A stretch of 43,669 bases of DNA from the NCBI RefSeq assembly GCF_000474945.1, contig NZ_AXDW01000023.1, positions 1 to 43,669 on the forward strand. The letters are read 5' to 3'. Both the position numbers and the translations under genes were made by a program. This DNA is from Solimonas soli DSM 21787. GTDB lineage: Bacteria > Pseudomonadota > Gammaproteobacteria > Nevskiales > Nevskiaceae. The notes beneath the pieces were generated by a model. It did not search any database and was not told the DNA's origin. It saw only the letters and a program-made list of their open reading frames with translations. Below are positions 25,163 to 32,988 of this stretch, one piece after another; the first letter of the stretch is position 1; the number at the start of each line of letters is the position of its first letter.

Positions 25163-26329
25163 ATGACGGCAATCACGGAATTCAAGATCGACGTGCCGGA
25201 AGCGGTCCTGACCGACCTGAGGGAACGCTTGGCGAAGGCGCGCCTGCCGGAAGACTTCGCCAACGACGGCTGGCAATACGGCACCAACGGCGCTTATCTG
25301 CGCGAACTCGTCGGCTACTGGAAGGACAGCTACGACTGGCGCGCGCAGGAGCGCCAGATCAACCGCTTCCCGCATTTCCGCACCGAGCTGGAAGGCATCC
25401 CGATCCACTTCATCCACGTGCGCGGCAAGGGCGAAAGGCCGATGCCGCTGATTCTCAGCCATGGCTGGCCCTGGACCTTCTGGGACTTCCACAAAATGAT
25501 CGGTCCGCTGACCGATCCGGTCGCGCACGGCGGCAATGCGGCCGATGCCTTCGATGTCGTCGTGCCCTCGCTGCCGGGCTTTGGTTTCTCGACGCCGTTG
25601 ACGGTGCCGGGCATCAACTTCTGGCGCACCGCGGACCTGTGGGTGCAGTTGATGGAGCGGCTCGGTTACTCGCGCTTCTCCGCCTACGGCGCCGACTGGG
25701 GCGCGCTGATCACCTCGCAGCTCGGCCACAAGCACGCCGATAGGCTGTACGGTATCCACACCAACCTACCGCTGCCGCTCGATCTGTTCTTCTGCCCGCT
25801 GCCGGAGGCTGGCGAATTCGCCGACGACGAGAAGGGCTGGGCAGAGCGCAATGCGCATTTCTTCGCAGCGGAGAGCGGCTATTCGGCGATCCAAGCCACC
25901 AAGCCGCAATCACTGGCCTACGGCCTCAACGACTCGCCGGTGGCGCAGTGCGCGTGGATTCTCGAAAAGCGTCGGAGCTGGAGCGATTGCGGCGGCGACG
26001 TCGAGAAGGTCTTTAGCAAGGACGAGCTGCTGACGACAATGATGATCTACTGGGTCACACAGTCCGGCGGCAGCGCAGCGCGCTACTACTACGAATGCGC
26101 CCACCATCCGTGGCAGCCATCCCACAATCGATCGCCGCGCGTCGAAGCTCCAAGCGGCATCGCGATCTTCGAGAACGAAGTGCTGCACTGGCCGCGGCGG
26201 TGGGTCGAGAAGACCTACGACGTGCGCCGCTACCGCCGCTTCCCGCACGGCGGCCATTTCGTCCCGGCGGAGCAGCCAACGCTGCTGGTCGATGAGCTGC
26301 GCGCGTTCTTCCGACCGCTGCGGGCTTGA
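25163..26329 (+). CDS. Epoxide hydrolase, microsomal (EPHX1-like) alpha/beta-hydrolase type
   Basis: 388 residues. An N-terminal EHN domain (F-K-I-D-V-P, L-R-E-R-L, W-x-Y-G) precedes an alpha/beta-hydrolase fold. The oxyanion motif is H100-G-W-P-W, the nucleophile is D178 in G-A-D-W-G, and the catalytic His is H365 in G-G-H-F-V-P. Nucleophilic attack of Asp on an oxirane followed by hydrolysis gives a vicinal diol. A soluble di-iron monooxygenase in the same island is a plausible epoxide source (inference). There is no signal peptide, so it is cytoplasmic. It is the last gene of the plus-strand operon and is followed by an intrinsic terminator. Confidence 0.93.
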   Translation: MTAITEFKIDVPEAVLTDLRERLAKARLPEDFANDGWQYGTNGAYLRELVGYWKDSYDWRAQERQINRFPHFRTELEGIPIHFIHVRGKGERPMPLILSHGWPWTFWDFHKMIGPLTDPVAHGGNAADAFDVVVPSLPGFGFSTPLTVPGINFWRTADLWVQLMERLGYSRFSAYGADWGALITSQLGHKHADRLYGIHTNLPLPLDLFFCPLPEAGEFADDEKGWAERNAHFFAAESGYSAIQATKPQSLAYGLNDSPVAQCAWILEKRRSWSDCGGDVEKVFSKDELLTTMMIYWVTQSGGSAARYYYECAHHPWQPSHNRSPRVEAPSGIAIFENEVLHWPRRWVEKTYDVRRYRRFPHGGHFVPAEQPTLLVDELRAFFRPLRA

Positions 26330-26365
26330 TACAACCCTGTTGACTCAACTCCCTTGCCTCCCCTT

Positions 26366-26404
26366 GGGACGCTTCCGCCATCAGACGGAGCGTCCCTTCT
26401 TTTT
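26366..26404 (+). terminator. Intrinsic terminator after the epoxide hydrolase
   Basis: GGGACGCT pairs with AGCGTCCC (with CCG/CGG continuing the stem after one bulged T), followed by TTCTTTTT. It ends the receptor-cupin-epoxide hydrolase operon and overlaps the last codons of the convergent LysR gene. Confidence 0.88.
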
Positions 26405-27385
26405 CACCGCGACAGACGGCGACATCGTCGACTTGGTCGTCGTCTCGCGGAAGGTCGCGACCACGTCGCGGATCAGTGCCTTGACGAACGGCAGCTCGGC
26501 ACGATCACGCATGCAGGCCACATACAGCGTCCGTGCCAACGGCGGCTTCAGTGGAATGGCGACGAACTGCTGCGGATCCAGATCAGTGTCGCAGTTCATT
26601 TTGGCCAGCAATCCGCAGAAACGCCCCTGCTGAACGACGGCCTTGATCAGCGGAACGCTGTCAATGTGCAACTTCGGAGTGAGTTCGATCCCTCCCTCCT
26701 TGCAGTACTGGTCGATCACGCCACGCAGGCCATGCGGCGACGACGGCAGCACCAGCTCCAGTTCCGCCAGCTTCTCACGCGTGATGAATTCCTGATCGGC
26801 GACGGGATGATTGCGCGCCGCGATCAGCAGTAGCGGTTCGACAGCGATCTTCTGCAGAACCAGCTTCTGCGAATTGGGCGCATGCAGGATGATCGCGACA
26901 TCCACCTGACCGCTGGCCAGATGGTCGTAGACCTCGCCAGTGGATGCCTGTATCGCCGTCAAGCTGATCTCCGGGAATGAGGAGATGAAGCGGCGGATAA
27001 TATCCGGCATGTAGTTGGCCATGATACCGGCTGATGCCGCGACGCTGATCTGTCCCACTGGCCGGCGCCGCGCGTTCTCGATTTCTTCGAGTGTCGCCGA
27101 CATCTCATCGAGGATGACGGTGGCCTTGCGGTACAGCACTTCGCCAAACTGCGTCAGCGAGACGCCGCGGCCGTTACGCTCGAGCAGCTGTACGCCAAGA
27201 TCAGACTCGAGTTGCTGGATCTGGCGGCTAATTGCCGGTTGCGCGATATCCACGATCGCTTCCGCAGCACTGAAGCTGCGCATCCGAGCGACATGGTAGA
27301 AGTAAAAAAGTCTTCTCGAGTCGATGACATTCCTTGTCGCAATGCTGGCCAGCTCGCTGCGACCGCCCTGTCTGCCTTTTCTCAT
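26381..27385 (-). CDS. LysR-family transcriptional regulator
   Basis: 334 residues. The N-terminal winged helix-turn-helix (about 22-80) has the classic F-S-A-A-E, A-Q-P-A-I-S-R-Q-I-Q-Q-L-E and G-V-Q-L-L-E-R pattern. The periplasmic-binding-protein-like effector domain (about 105-310) resembles Cbl/NAC-like and other catabolic regulators. The C-terminus is unusually basic (K-K-K-G-R-S-V). It is divergent from the flavin reductase/IclR fusion, so the 175-nt gap (27386-27560) is its probable binding site, acting on both genes. LysR regulators commonly activate the divergent gene in response to a pathway intermediate; the inducer is unknown. Confidence 0.93.
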   Translation of the reverse strand: MRKGRQGGRSELASIATRNVIDSRRLFYFYHVARMRSFSAAEAIVDIAQPAISRQIQQLESDLGVQLLERNGRGVSLTQFGEVLYRKATVILDEMSATLEEIENARRRPVGQISVAASAGIMANYMPDIIRRFISSFPEISLTAIQASTGEVYDHLASGQVDVAIILHAPNSQKLVLQKIAVEPLLLIAARNHPVADQEFITREKLAELELVLPSSPHGLRGVIDQYCKEGGIELTPKLHIDSVPLIKAVVQQGRFCGLLAKMNCDTDLDPQQFVAIPLKPPLARTLYVACMRDRAELPFVKALIRDVVATFRETTTKSTMSPSVAVKKKGRSV

Positions 27386-27439
27386 TTCCTAGTTTCTCCA
27401 ATCAAACCATCTTGCGACGGATTCTCCATGTAGACTTTA

Positions 27440-27469
27440 TTGACATATCTGATATATCATTGTCTTAAT
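27440..27469 (+). promoter_or_regulatory. Predicted promoter with palindromic operator before the flavin reductase fusion
   Basis: TTGACA (27440-27445), 18 nt, CTTAAT (27464-27469). The spacer holds the perfect 10-bp palindrome TGATATATCA (27450-27459). An operator placed between -35 and -10 would suit repression, or activation by the adjacent LysR or TetR regulator. Confidence 0.5.
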
Positions 27470-27560
27470 TCAAAGCATGCAGTCGCCATGCAATCGTTCG
27501 CTGCAAGATCGTATCGCATCGCTCGATCCGGCATTGACACAAACTCTGAGGAGACAGCAG

Positions 27561-28628
27561 ATGGCATCCTTCGATCAGCGGGAATTGCGCAATGTCTTGG
27601 GCTCCTTCGTCACTGGCGTCACCGTGGTCACGACGCTCGACGCCGAGGGCCGCCCGGTTGGCGTGACAGCGAATTCCTTCAGCTCCGTCTCACTGGAACC
27701 GCCGCTGATCCTCTGGAGCCAGGCATTGACCGCCCGCAGCTTTCCCGCCTTTCGCGATTCCGGACGCTTCATTATCAATATTCTCGCAGAGGATCAGGCG
27801 CACATCTCGCAGCGCTTCGCAAAGGCAGGCGAGGACAAGTTCGCCGGCATCGCCGTGCGGGAGGGAATCGATCGACTGCCGCTGATCGAAGGCTGTACGG
27901 CATATCTGGAATGCCGGAAGGTCGCCACTCATCCGGGTGGCGACCACGCGGTCTTCCTTGGTGAGGTCGAGCGGATCGAGCTGCGCGATCGCAAACCGCT
28001 GGCCTTCGGCGGCGGGCGTTATATGCTGGCTCATGCCTATGATCTAGGAGCGTTCTCGATCGACAAGCCCAGCAGCGGGCTTCAGCACGTCGAAGCGGTG
28101 CGCATCGCCAACGCCGCGCTGCCGGAGCTTGGACAGCGGCTCGATGCGATGCTCGGCCTGTCGGTTTGGGGGAACCGGGGACCCACGGTCATCAACTGGG
28201 AACCTACCCGCAACGCGGTCACGCATGACCTGCATACCGGCTTAGTGGTATCGCCTGTTTTCTCGGCGAGCGGCCTGACGTTCGCCGCGCATTTGCCACG
28301 CGAGATGACCTGTCATCATATCCAGGCGGAGCTGAAAATGCTGCACGAAGCCGGCATGTCCAACGTGCCCAGTCTCGAGCACGTTGAAGCGCGCCTGGCC
28401 GAAGTGCGCGCTCACGGCTTGGCACACTCGGTACCAGAGCGCTTCGGCGCCGACATCGCGGCTATTGGCGCACCGGTCTTCGATCACCGTGGCCGAATCA
28501 TCTTCGCGCTGACCGCCATAGCGCCCTCCTCTCGCATCGGTGAAGGCTACGAAGGGGCACTGCAAACCGCGCTGCGCCAAGAAGCCGCGACGCTGTCGCA
28601 GCGACTCGGGCATAAGGTTATCGTCTGA
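27561..28628 (+). CDS. Flavin reductase-like domain fused to an IclR-type effector domain
   Basis: 355 residues. Residues about 8-165 are a flavin reductase-like FMN/FAD-binding domain (F-V-T-G-V-T-V-V-T-T, G-V-T-A-N-S-F-S-S-V-S-L-E-P-P, F-I-I-N-I-L-A). Residues about 175-355 match the IclR C-terminal ligand-binding domain (L-A-E-V-R-A-H-G, I-A-A-I-G-A-P-V-F-D-H-R-G). There is no DNA-binding domain. The reductase half would supply reduced flavin to a two-component monooxygenase, but no flavin monooxygenase gene is seen in the window. The IclR half may sense an aromatic or organic acid and regulate the reductase (inference). ATG 27561 follows GAGGAG; an upstream ATG at 27477 lies in the promoter. 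Its end overlaps the TetR stop by 11 nt. Confidence 0.88.
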   Translation: MASFDQRELRNVLGSFVTGVTVVTTLDAEGRPVGVTANSFSSVSLEPPLILWSQALTARSFPAFRDSGRFIINILAEDQAHISQRFAKAGEDKFAGIAVREGIDRLPLIEGCTAYLECRKVATHPGGDHAVFLGEVERIELRDRKPLAFGGGRYMLAHAYDLGAFSIDKPSSGLQHVEAVRIANAALPELGQRLDAMLGLSVWGNRGPTVINWEPTRNAVTHDLHTGLVVSPVFSASGLTFAAHLPREMTCHHIQAELKMLHEAGMSNVPSLEHVEARLAEVRAHGLAHSVPERFGADIAAIGAPVFDHRGRIIFALTAIAPSSRIGEGYEGALQTALRQEAATLSQRLGHKVIV

Positions 28629-29310
28629 GGGCAATGGCTCTGGCCGCCGGCGCCTTTGACGGCTTCGGCTTGCGGAGATAACGCTCGACCAGCGAGTGCA
28701 AGGTGCCTGCAATCGTTTCGCTGGGCGTGCCAACGAGCTTCATGTGGGCAATCATGTGCCCGAAGCTGATCAGCACCAGCGCAGTCTCGGCGGTATCGAG
28801 ATCTGCGCGCAGCTCGCCATTGCGCTTGCCGCGCTCAATTGACTGGCGAAAGACGGCGCAGGCCGCTTCGTGGAACGCGAGATAGTGCGGCCAGGCACCA
28901 TCCCGCACCGCCGTGCTCCAGTCCAGCCAGATACGCACGTGATCGGAATGGCTGTCGATAGCTTCGAGAAACGTCATGTAGGTCCGCTCGACAATATCGA
29001 CCACCGACCCTGGCTGCCGGTGCAGGGGCCTGATGACGTCATCGAGCAAGAAGCGCGCGACTTCGTCGAGGACGCAAGCCGCCAGTTCCTCGTGCGTCGG
29101 GAAATAAACAAAGATCGCCGGCAACGAGACGCCGGCCTCCGCCGCAACCTCGGAATGATTGGTGTGGCCGATACCCCGTCGCGCGAGCACGCGAATGGCC
29201 GACTGCAGGATCTGCGCACGCCGCTCCTCAGGAGCGAGGCGCCGGGCGCGCGGACGGGCAGCGGATTTCCGCACCGGAAGTTTTGCCGGACCGCGCGGGG
29301 CTTTTTTCAT
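28618..29310 (-). CDS. TetR-family transcriptional regulator
   Basis: 230 residues. A long basic, Pro/Arg-rich leader (about 1-28) precedes the TetR helix-turn-helix (I-L-Q-S-A-I-R-V-L-A-R-R-G-I-G, then V-A-A-E-A-G-V-S-L-P-A-I-F-V-Y-F). The remainder is an all-helical ligand domain with a K-P-K-P-S-K-A-P basic tail. The HTH resembles the HapR/LuxR-like subgroup, though ligand type cannot be inferred. It is convergent with the flavin reductase fusion and heads away from the kinase trio. The AT-rich TTTATTATAG before its start (29311-29388) is its likely promoter and autoregulatory site. It probably represses part of the island. Confidence 0.92.
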   Translation of the reverse strand: MKKAPRGPAKLPVRKSAARPRARRLAPEERRAQILQSAIRVLARRGIGHTNHSEVAAEAGVSLPAIFVYFPTHEELAACVLDEVARFLLDDVIRPLHRQPGSVVDIVERTYMTFLEAIDSHSDHVRIWLDWSTAVRDGAWPHYLAFHEAACAVFRQSIERGKRNGELRADLDTAETALVLISFGHMIAHMKLVGTPSETIAGTLHSLVERYLRKPKPSKAPAARAIALRR

Positions 29311-29388
29311 GGGCGTTTATTATAGGCAAAACACCCTTCGGCTCCCACGTCTCATCGGAAGCGATTTCGCGGACCGGCGTCTGCCGGT

Positions 29389-29910
29389 TCAGCGCAACAG
29401 GCTGTCGATCGGCGGCAGCATCCGCGGATCCGAATCCCAGCCCTGGTCGACCAGCCAGGCGCGGTCGAGCAGCAGCTGTTCGCCGGACAGGGCGAGGGCC
29501 CAGTCGCGAAGCTCGGCCCGCACGCCCGGCGTTCCATCGGCAAAGGCCGACTGCAGGACATTGCCACCAACGGCACGCAGTTGCCGGATCAATGCCGTCA
29601 GGCGCGCCGGATCGACGCGCCGGGCATGAGCCAGCGCCGCGGACGCCGCTTCGATCGCCGGCTCCAGGCCGGCGCCAGTGTCGTTGCCGACGATCTCGAG
29701 CAGGCGCGTCGCGAAGCGCAGCTGGCGCTCCAGCTCATTGCAATCAAAACGGTATTGCAGCGGCAGCCGCGATTCCAGCAGCTGCAGCATCGCCAAGACC
29801 AGCTGCGCCTGCTCGATGGCGGGCTTGTTGCCGGGATCGACCGCCGGCAGGACAGTGTCGCGCAGCGACTTGATCATACTGCGCAACTGGATGTCGGCAC
29901 GCAGTTGCAT
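29389..29910 (-). CDS. Unknown helical protein coupled to the APH-family kinase
   Basis: 173 residues, Leu- and Arg-rich and predicted all-helical, with no recognisable motif, signal peptide or membrane segment. The ATG overlaps the kinase stop (TGATG), so translation is coupled and an equimolar complex is likely. In the levulinate pathway of Pseudomonas putida a small protein (LvaB) binds and is needed by the APH-family kinase LvaA. This protein could be an analogous accessory subunit, though I see no direct sequence similarity (inference). Confidence 0.7.
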   Translation of the reverse strand: MQLRADIQLRSMIKSLRDTVLPAVDPGNKPAIEQAQLVLAMLQLLESRLPLQYRFDCNELERQLRFATRLLEIVGNDTGAGLEPAIEAASAALAHARRVDPARLTALIRQLRAVGGNVLQSAFADGTPGVRAELRDWALALSGEQLLLDRAWLVDQGWDSDPRMLPPIDSLLR

Positions 29911-31112
29911 CAGGCTTTCTCCAGCAGGCCACGCAGTTCCGCCAGCAGCATCGGTCCGAGGCCGATCAGCCAGGCGACGAGCACGTCCTGGTGCGTCTTG
30001 CCGTTGCGCGCGGCGCGATAGCCGGCAGCCAGGACGATGATGGCGAACCACCAAGCGTTGAAGACCTTGTACCAGTACAGGCTGCGCGGCTCGACACGCA
30101 GGCCGGACGCGCGCTCGTAGGCGTCGAAAAACGCCGCTTCCGGCAGCAGGCCCCCGGCCAGCCAAGTCTTGCCATCCTCGGCGTAATGACTGAAGGCGGG
30201 GCTGGTGGTCCAGGCCAGATCCTGGTGCCGGTCGCCGATGCGACCGAGTTCCCAGTCCAGCCAGGCGGTGATGCGCGCGGAGGTCTCGTCGAACAAGAAG
30301 TTGCCGACGCGGAAATCCGCGTGGACGATCGACAGGCGGTCCGTCGCCGGCAGGTGCGCTCGCAACCAGGCGGCGGCGTAGCGCAGCAGCGGTTCGTCCT
30401 CGTCGCCGTCCTCCTCCCAGACACGCTCCCACCAGTTCACCATCCATTCGGAACCCTGCGTCGGCGTCTGCGGCACGTCGAAGGCCGTGAGACCGGCCTG
30501 CGTATAGTCGCGGGTGTGGACGCGACCGAGGTGTTCAATGAACTGCGGCGCGAGCCGCTCGCGCAGTTCGGCGCCGAGATTGGTGCCGATGCCGGAGACG
30601 CGCGACACCGCCACCGAGGGCTTGGCGACGCCTTCGGCGAAACCGTAGAGAATCGCCGGATACGGCAGGCATTCCCCTTCGGCGTCGACGCAGTGCACCG
30701 GTGGCACCGGGATGACGCCGGCGAACGCGCGGATCAGCTCGAATTCGCGCAATCGGCTCGAGCAGACGATCGATTCGGCGGGGTCCATGCGCAGCACCAC
30801 CGGCTCGCTGCAGCGGCCGCGGCCAGGCTTATCCCAGTGCAGCTCGAAGGCCATCTGCAGCTTCGAGGCGCCTCCCGACAGCCAGCGCGGCTTGCAGATC
30901 TCGAAGCTGCCTTCGACGTGGTGTGCCAGCAGCTTGCGCGTACCCTCGACCAGGACATCCAGCGTCAGCGGCGTATAGGGCGGGCCGGCGCGCCGCTCGA
31001 GCTTGCGCGTCAGGACATGATCGATCTCGCGCTCGACCGGAAAGCGCCTGCGCAGCGACGCGATCCACTCCGGCGACGGCCGGTCCTTGTCAACGATTAT
31101 CGACGCGCTCAT
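29910..31112 (-). CDS. APH-family phosphotransferase (ACAD10/11- or LvaA-like kinase)
   Basis: 400 residues with an aminoglycoside phosphotransferase/choline-kinase fold. The Brenner motif is H264-A-D266-F-R-V-G-N271 and the metal-binding aspartate is D286 in W-L-D-W-E-L-G, so catalytic residues are intact. In known catabolic relatives (LvaA; the kinase domains of ACAD10 and ACAD11) such enzymes phosphorylate a hydroxyacyl-CoA so that an acyl-CoA dehydrogenase-type partner can remove the group. Antibiotic resistance is unlikely in this setting. The start overlaps the stop of the DUF7064-like gene (ATGA) and the stop overlaps the helical protein start. The phosphorylated group could be a hydroxyacyl-CoA or a terpene-like alcohol (inference). 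Confidence 0.88.
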   Translation of the reverse strand: MSASIIVDKDRPSPEWIASLRRRFPVEREIDHVLTRKLERRAGPPYTPLTLDVLVEGTRKLLAHHVEGSFEICKPRWLSGGASKLQMAFELHWDKPGRGRCSEPVVLRMDPAESIVCSSRLREFELIRAFAGVIPVPPVHCVDAEGECLPYPAILYGFAEGVAKPSVAVSRVSGIGTNLGAELRERLAPQFIEHLGRVHTRDYTQAGLTAFDVPQTPTQGSEWMVNWWERVWEEDGDEDEPLLRYAAAWLRAHLPATDRLSIVHADFRVGNFLFDETSARITAWLDWELGRIGDRHQDLAWTTSPAFSHYAEDGKTWLAGGLLPEAAFFDAYERASGLRVEPRSLYWYKVFNAWWFAIIVLAAGYRAARNGKTHQDVLVAWLIGLGPMLLAELRGLLEKA

Positions 31113-32116
31113 GTCGTGAAGAGCCCGACCGGATCGGCCCAGCGGCGGCCCTGTCGGCGCGTCAACGCCTGCAGCGACTGCGTCTCCTGCGCCATGCCGT
31201 AGCCGATGCGACCATCGTCGAGGCGCCATCGCATCATCGCCGCGTAGACCCAGAGGCTGGCGTAGCAGACCCAAGGCGCGCCGACCTGAGCCATACCCTC
31301 CAGCACGAAGCGCCGGCCACGCTTGTCGACGGCCGTCACGTCGATGCAGACAGGCGTACTGTCTACGTGGATGACACTCATCTGCAGATCGGTCAGGCCA
31401 TACACCTCACCCTGCTCCATCACATAGCCGTGCGCCAGACGGTGCTGCGCACCCGGTGGCGCGTCCATGTCCCAGCTATTGATCCAGTGGATCGCCAGAT
31501 CCGGACCGAAGTGCGCGTGCATCCAGCCCATGGCCGGCATGCCGATCTCGACGCGCGGGCCCCAGCTGTGGTCCATGGTCTCGACGCAGTCGACCGCGTA
31601 CTCGCGGCCGCGCAGGCGCAGGCTGCCGGTGACGCGCCCGGTCAGATCGAAGTGACCGCCGTAGGCGGCGCCGAAGCCGGAACCGGCGGCGCGCGCGTAT
31701 TCGCCGCGCGCCGCGCGCGGGCTGTGCTCCGGATCGTGGATGTCGAAGGGCTCCATCAGGCCATGGAAATCGACGTGCAGCTCGGTATCGTCGTAGCCGA
31801 CGTAGTCGATCCGGTAGTCGCGCGGCGGCCGCGTCGCGCGAACCGAAAGGCCGTTGGCCGTCTCGTATGCGGACAGCCGCGCCGGCGCCGGCAGGTGCTG
31901 TCGGCAGTCGATGTACAGGCATTCCGCCCGTCGGCTGGCGAGCGAGCCGTAGATTACGATGTCCGCCGACATCACGCCGAGCACCGGACGCGACACCGTG
32001 TAGACGCAAGCCATCAGCCGTTCCTCGGGCAGCAGGATGCTGAAGATATTGGTTTCCGCCCAGCGATAGTCGGCATCGGCTCCATGGTGGAACTCGACGT
32101 CTTCAGGACCGATCAT
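31109..32116 (-). CDS. DUF7064-like protein, possibly lipocalin/CrtC-type beta protein
   Basis: 335 residues, rich in Trp, Tyr and His and mostly beta by composition, without signal peptide or membrane segment. Landmarks are D-H-S-W-G-P-R (about 187-193), G-W-M-H-A-H-F, and I-H-W-I-N-S-W-D. I recall this type as a conserved unknown found beside APH-family kinases in catabolic clusters, and the D-H-S-W-G pattern faintly resembles hydratase/cyclase-like lipocalin proteins (CrtC, AttH). Both points are memory-based and uncertain. GGGAGTGAAG precedes the ATG. It is the first gene of the coupled trio, whose promoter must lie in 32117-32354, where I see hairpins but no clear promoter boxes. Confidence 0.7.
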   Translation of the reverse strand: MIGPEDVEFHHGADADYRWAETNIFSILLPEERLMACVYTVSRPVLGVMSADIVIYGSLASRRAECLYIDCRQHLPAPARLSAYETANGLSVRATRPPRDYRIDYVGYDDTELHVDFHGLMEPFDIHDPEHSPRAARGEYARAAGSGFGAAYGGHFDLTGRVTGSLRLRGREYAVDCVETMDHSWGPRVEIGMPAMGWMHAHFGPDLAIHWINSWDMDAPPGAQHRLAHGYVMEQGEVYGLTDLQMSVIHVDSTPVCIDVTAVDKRGRRFVLEGMAQVGAPWVCYASLWVYAAMMRWRLDDGRIGYGMAQETQSLQALTRRQGRRWADPVGLFTT

Positions 32117-32167
32117 GCTTCACTCCCGAGGGCGGCAGCGATAGACAGCGACGGATCGTCCGGCGCG

Positions 32168-32262
32168 GCGCGGCGAACGGCACCGCGTTCGCCGCGCGAA
32201 TTCGCTGCACACTTTCCCCACCGATGACGACTCGCCGACAGCGGCGTCCTCGCCGCTGTCGG
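32168..32262. repeat. Two strong hairpins in the gap between the cupin and the DUF7064-like gene
   Basis: Hairpin A has an 11-bp perfect stem, GCGCGGCGAAC (32168-32178) with its complement at 32187-32197 and an 8-nt loop. Hairpin B has a 12-bp perfect stem, CCGACAGCGGCG (32235-32246) with its complement at 32251-32262 and loop TCCT. Neither is followed by a T-run. They occupy most of the 238-nt gap after the cupin stop, so they may end the upstream operon or stabilise mRNA ends. Confidence 0.6.
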
Positions 32263-32354
32263 GCGATCAAGCGCACGACCACCATGCGCGACCGGTTTGC
32301 CAAAACGCTTTTACGAAACGCGCGGCGGCGGACGCCGGCGCAAACGCGCGGTGA

Positions 32355-32879
32355 TCAGCCGTGCGCTTGCCGCGCAACCGGCGGCGGCTCGATATGGTCG
32401 GCTGCTCCGTTGGCCTTGGCCATCTCGTACATCGCGTCGCAGCTCATGCAGCCGTCTACGGTGCCGTCCTCTTTGACGCCGCCGAGGCCGCCGAAGAAGA
32501 TCGTGAAGGTGATCAGATCCGCATCGTCGCCGATGCGCGGCTCGTGGGCGATGCCGCCGCCCTCGACCAGCAGGTCGCCCTCATACGCCAGGCCGTGCTC
32601 GTAGCCGAACGCGCCGCTGAGGACGTAGGCATGCGCCTCGCCGAAGTGGAAGTGCTTTTCCGTCTGCGTGCCCTTCTCGATCTTGATCAGCGCCACCGTC
32701 ATGCCGATCGCGCGATTGACGTACAGCAGCTTGAACGATGAGCCCTTCAAGGCCCATGGCGTCCACGGAATGTGCTCGCAACGGACGATGACCGACTTGT
32801 CGGGAAATCGTACCGACTGCTTGGGATCGTGTCCCATCTCGATCAGCTTCTCGTATGAAATCTCTGCTGCTTGATTCAT
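32355..32879 (-). CDS. Cupin-domain protein (cytoplasmic)
   Basis: 174 residues. A single cupin with H76-F-H78 plus H83 in the first motif and H112 in the second, a complete metal-binding set. There is no signal peptide. The late C-x2-C pair (C-M-S-C) is outside the cupin core. Such proteins include dioxygenases, isomerases and ChrR-like sensors, so activity cannot be assigned. GGAGG lies upstream of the ATG. The 109-nt AT-rich gap before it suggests its own promoter rather than read-through from the EamA gene. It might act on a diketone or enol intermediate (inference). Confidence 0.82.
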   Translation of the reverse strand: MNQAAEISYEKLIEMGHDPKQSVRFPDKSVIVRCEHIPWTPWALKGSSFKLLYVNRAIGMTVALIKIEKGTQTEKHFHFGEAHAYVLSGAFGYEHGLAYEGDLLVEGGGIAHEPRIGDDADLITFTIFFGGLGGVKEDGTVDGCMSCDAMYEMAKANGAADHIEPPPVARQAHG

Positions 32880-32933
32880 TGCTAGGTTCCTCCAGATCTG
32901 GTCTGCACAGCCGTTGAATTCGGTAGTGATGCC

Positions 32934-32959
32934 AATTTGATATTTCTAAAATAGCTATT
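32934..32959. promoter_or_regulatory. AT-rich control element upstream of the cupin
   Basis: Contains A-A-T-TTGATATTT-C-T (32934-32947), a near copy of the element at 22123-22136, directly followed by the perfect palindrome AATAGCTATT (32950-32959). It lies about 55-80 nt before the cupin start, in an otherwise gene-free 109 nt. Probable operator/promoter region. Confidence 0.4.
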
Positions 32960-32988
32960 ACGAATTAAGCTTCTTTGCACTCCACTTG

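Noticed and set aside
29910-31112. Aminoglycoside resistance gene
   Set aside because: The APH fold is shared with catabolic kinases; coupling to unknown catabolic proteins and absence of resistance context argue against it.
32103-32303. 66-codon minus-strand frame in the gap before the DUF7064-like gene
   Set aside because: Arg-rich sequence made by two hairpins; no ribosome site or family.
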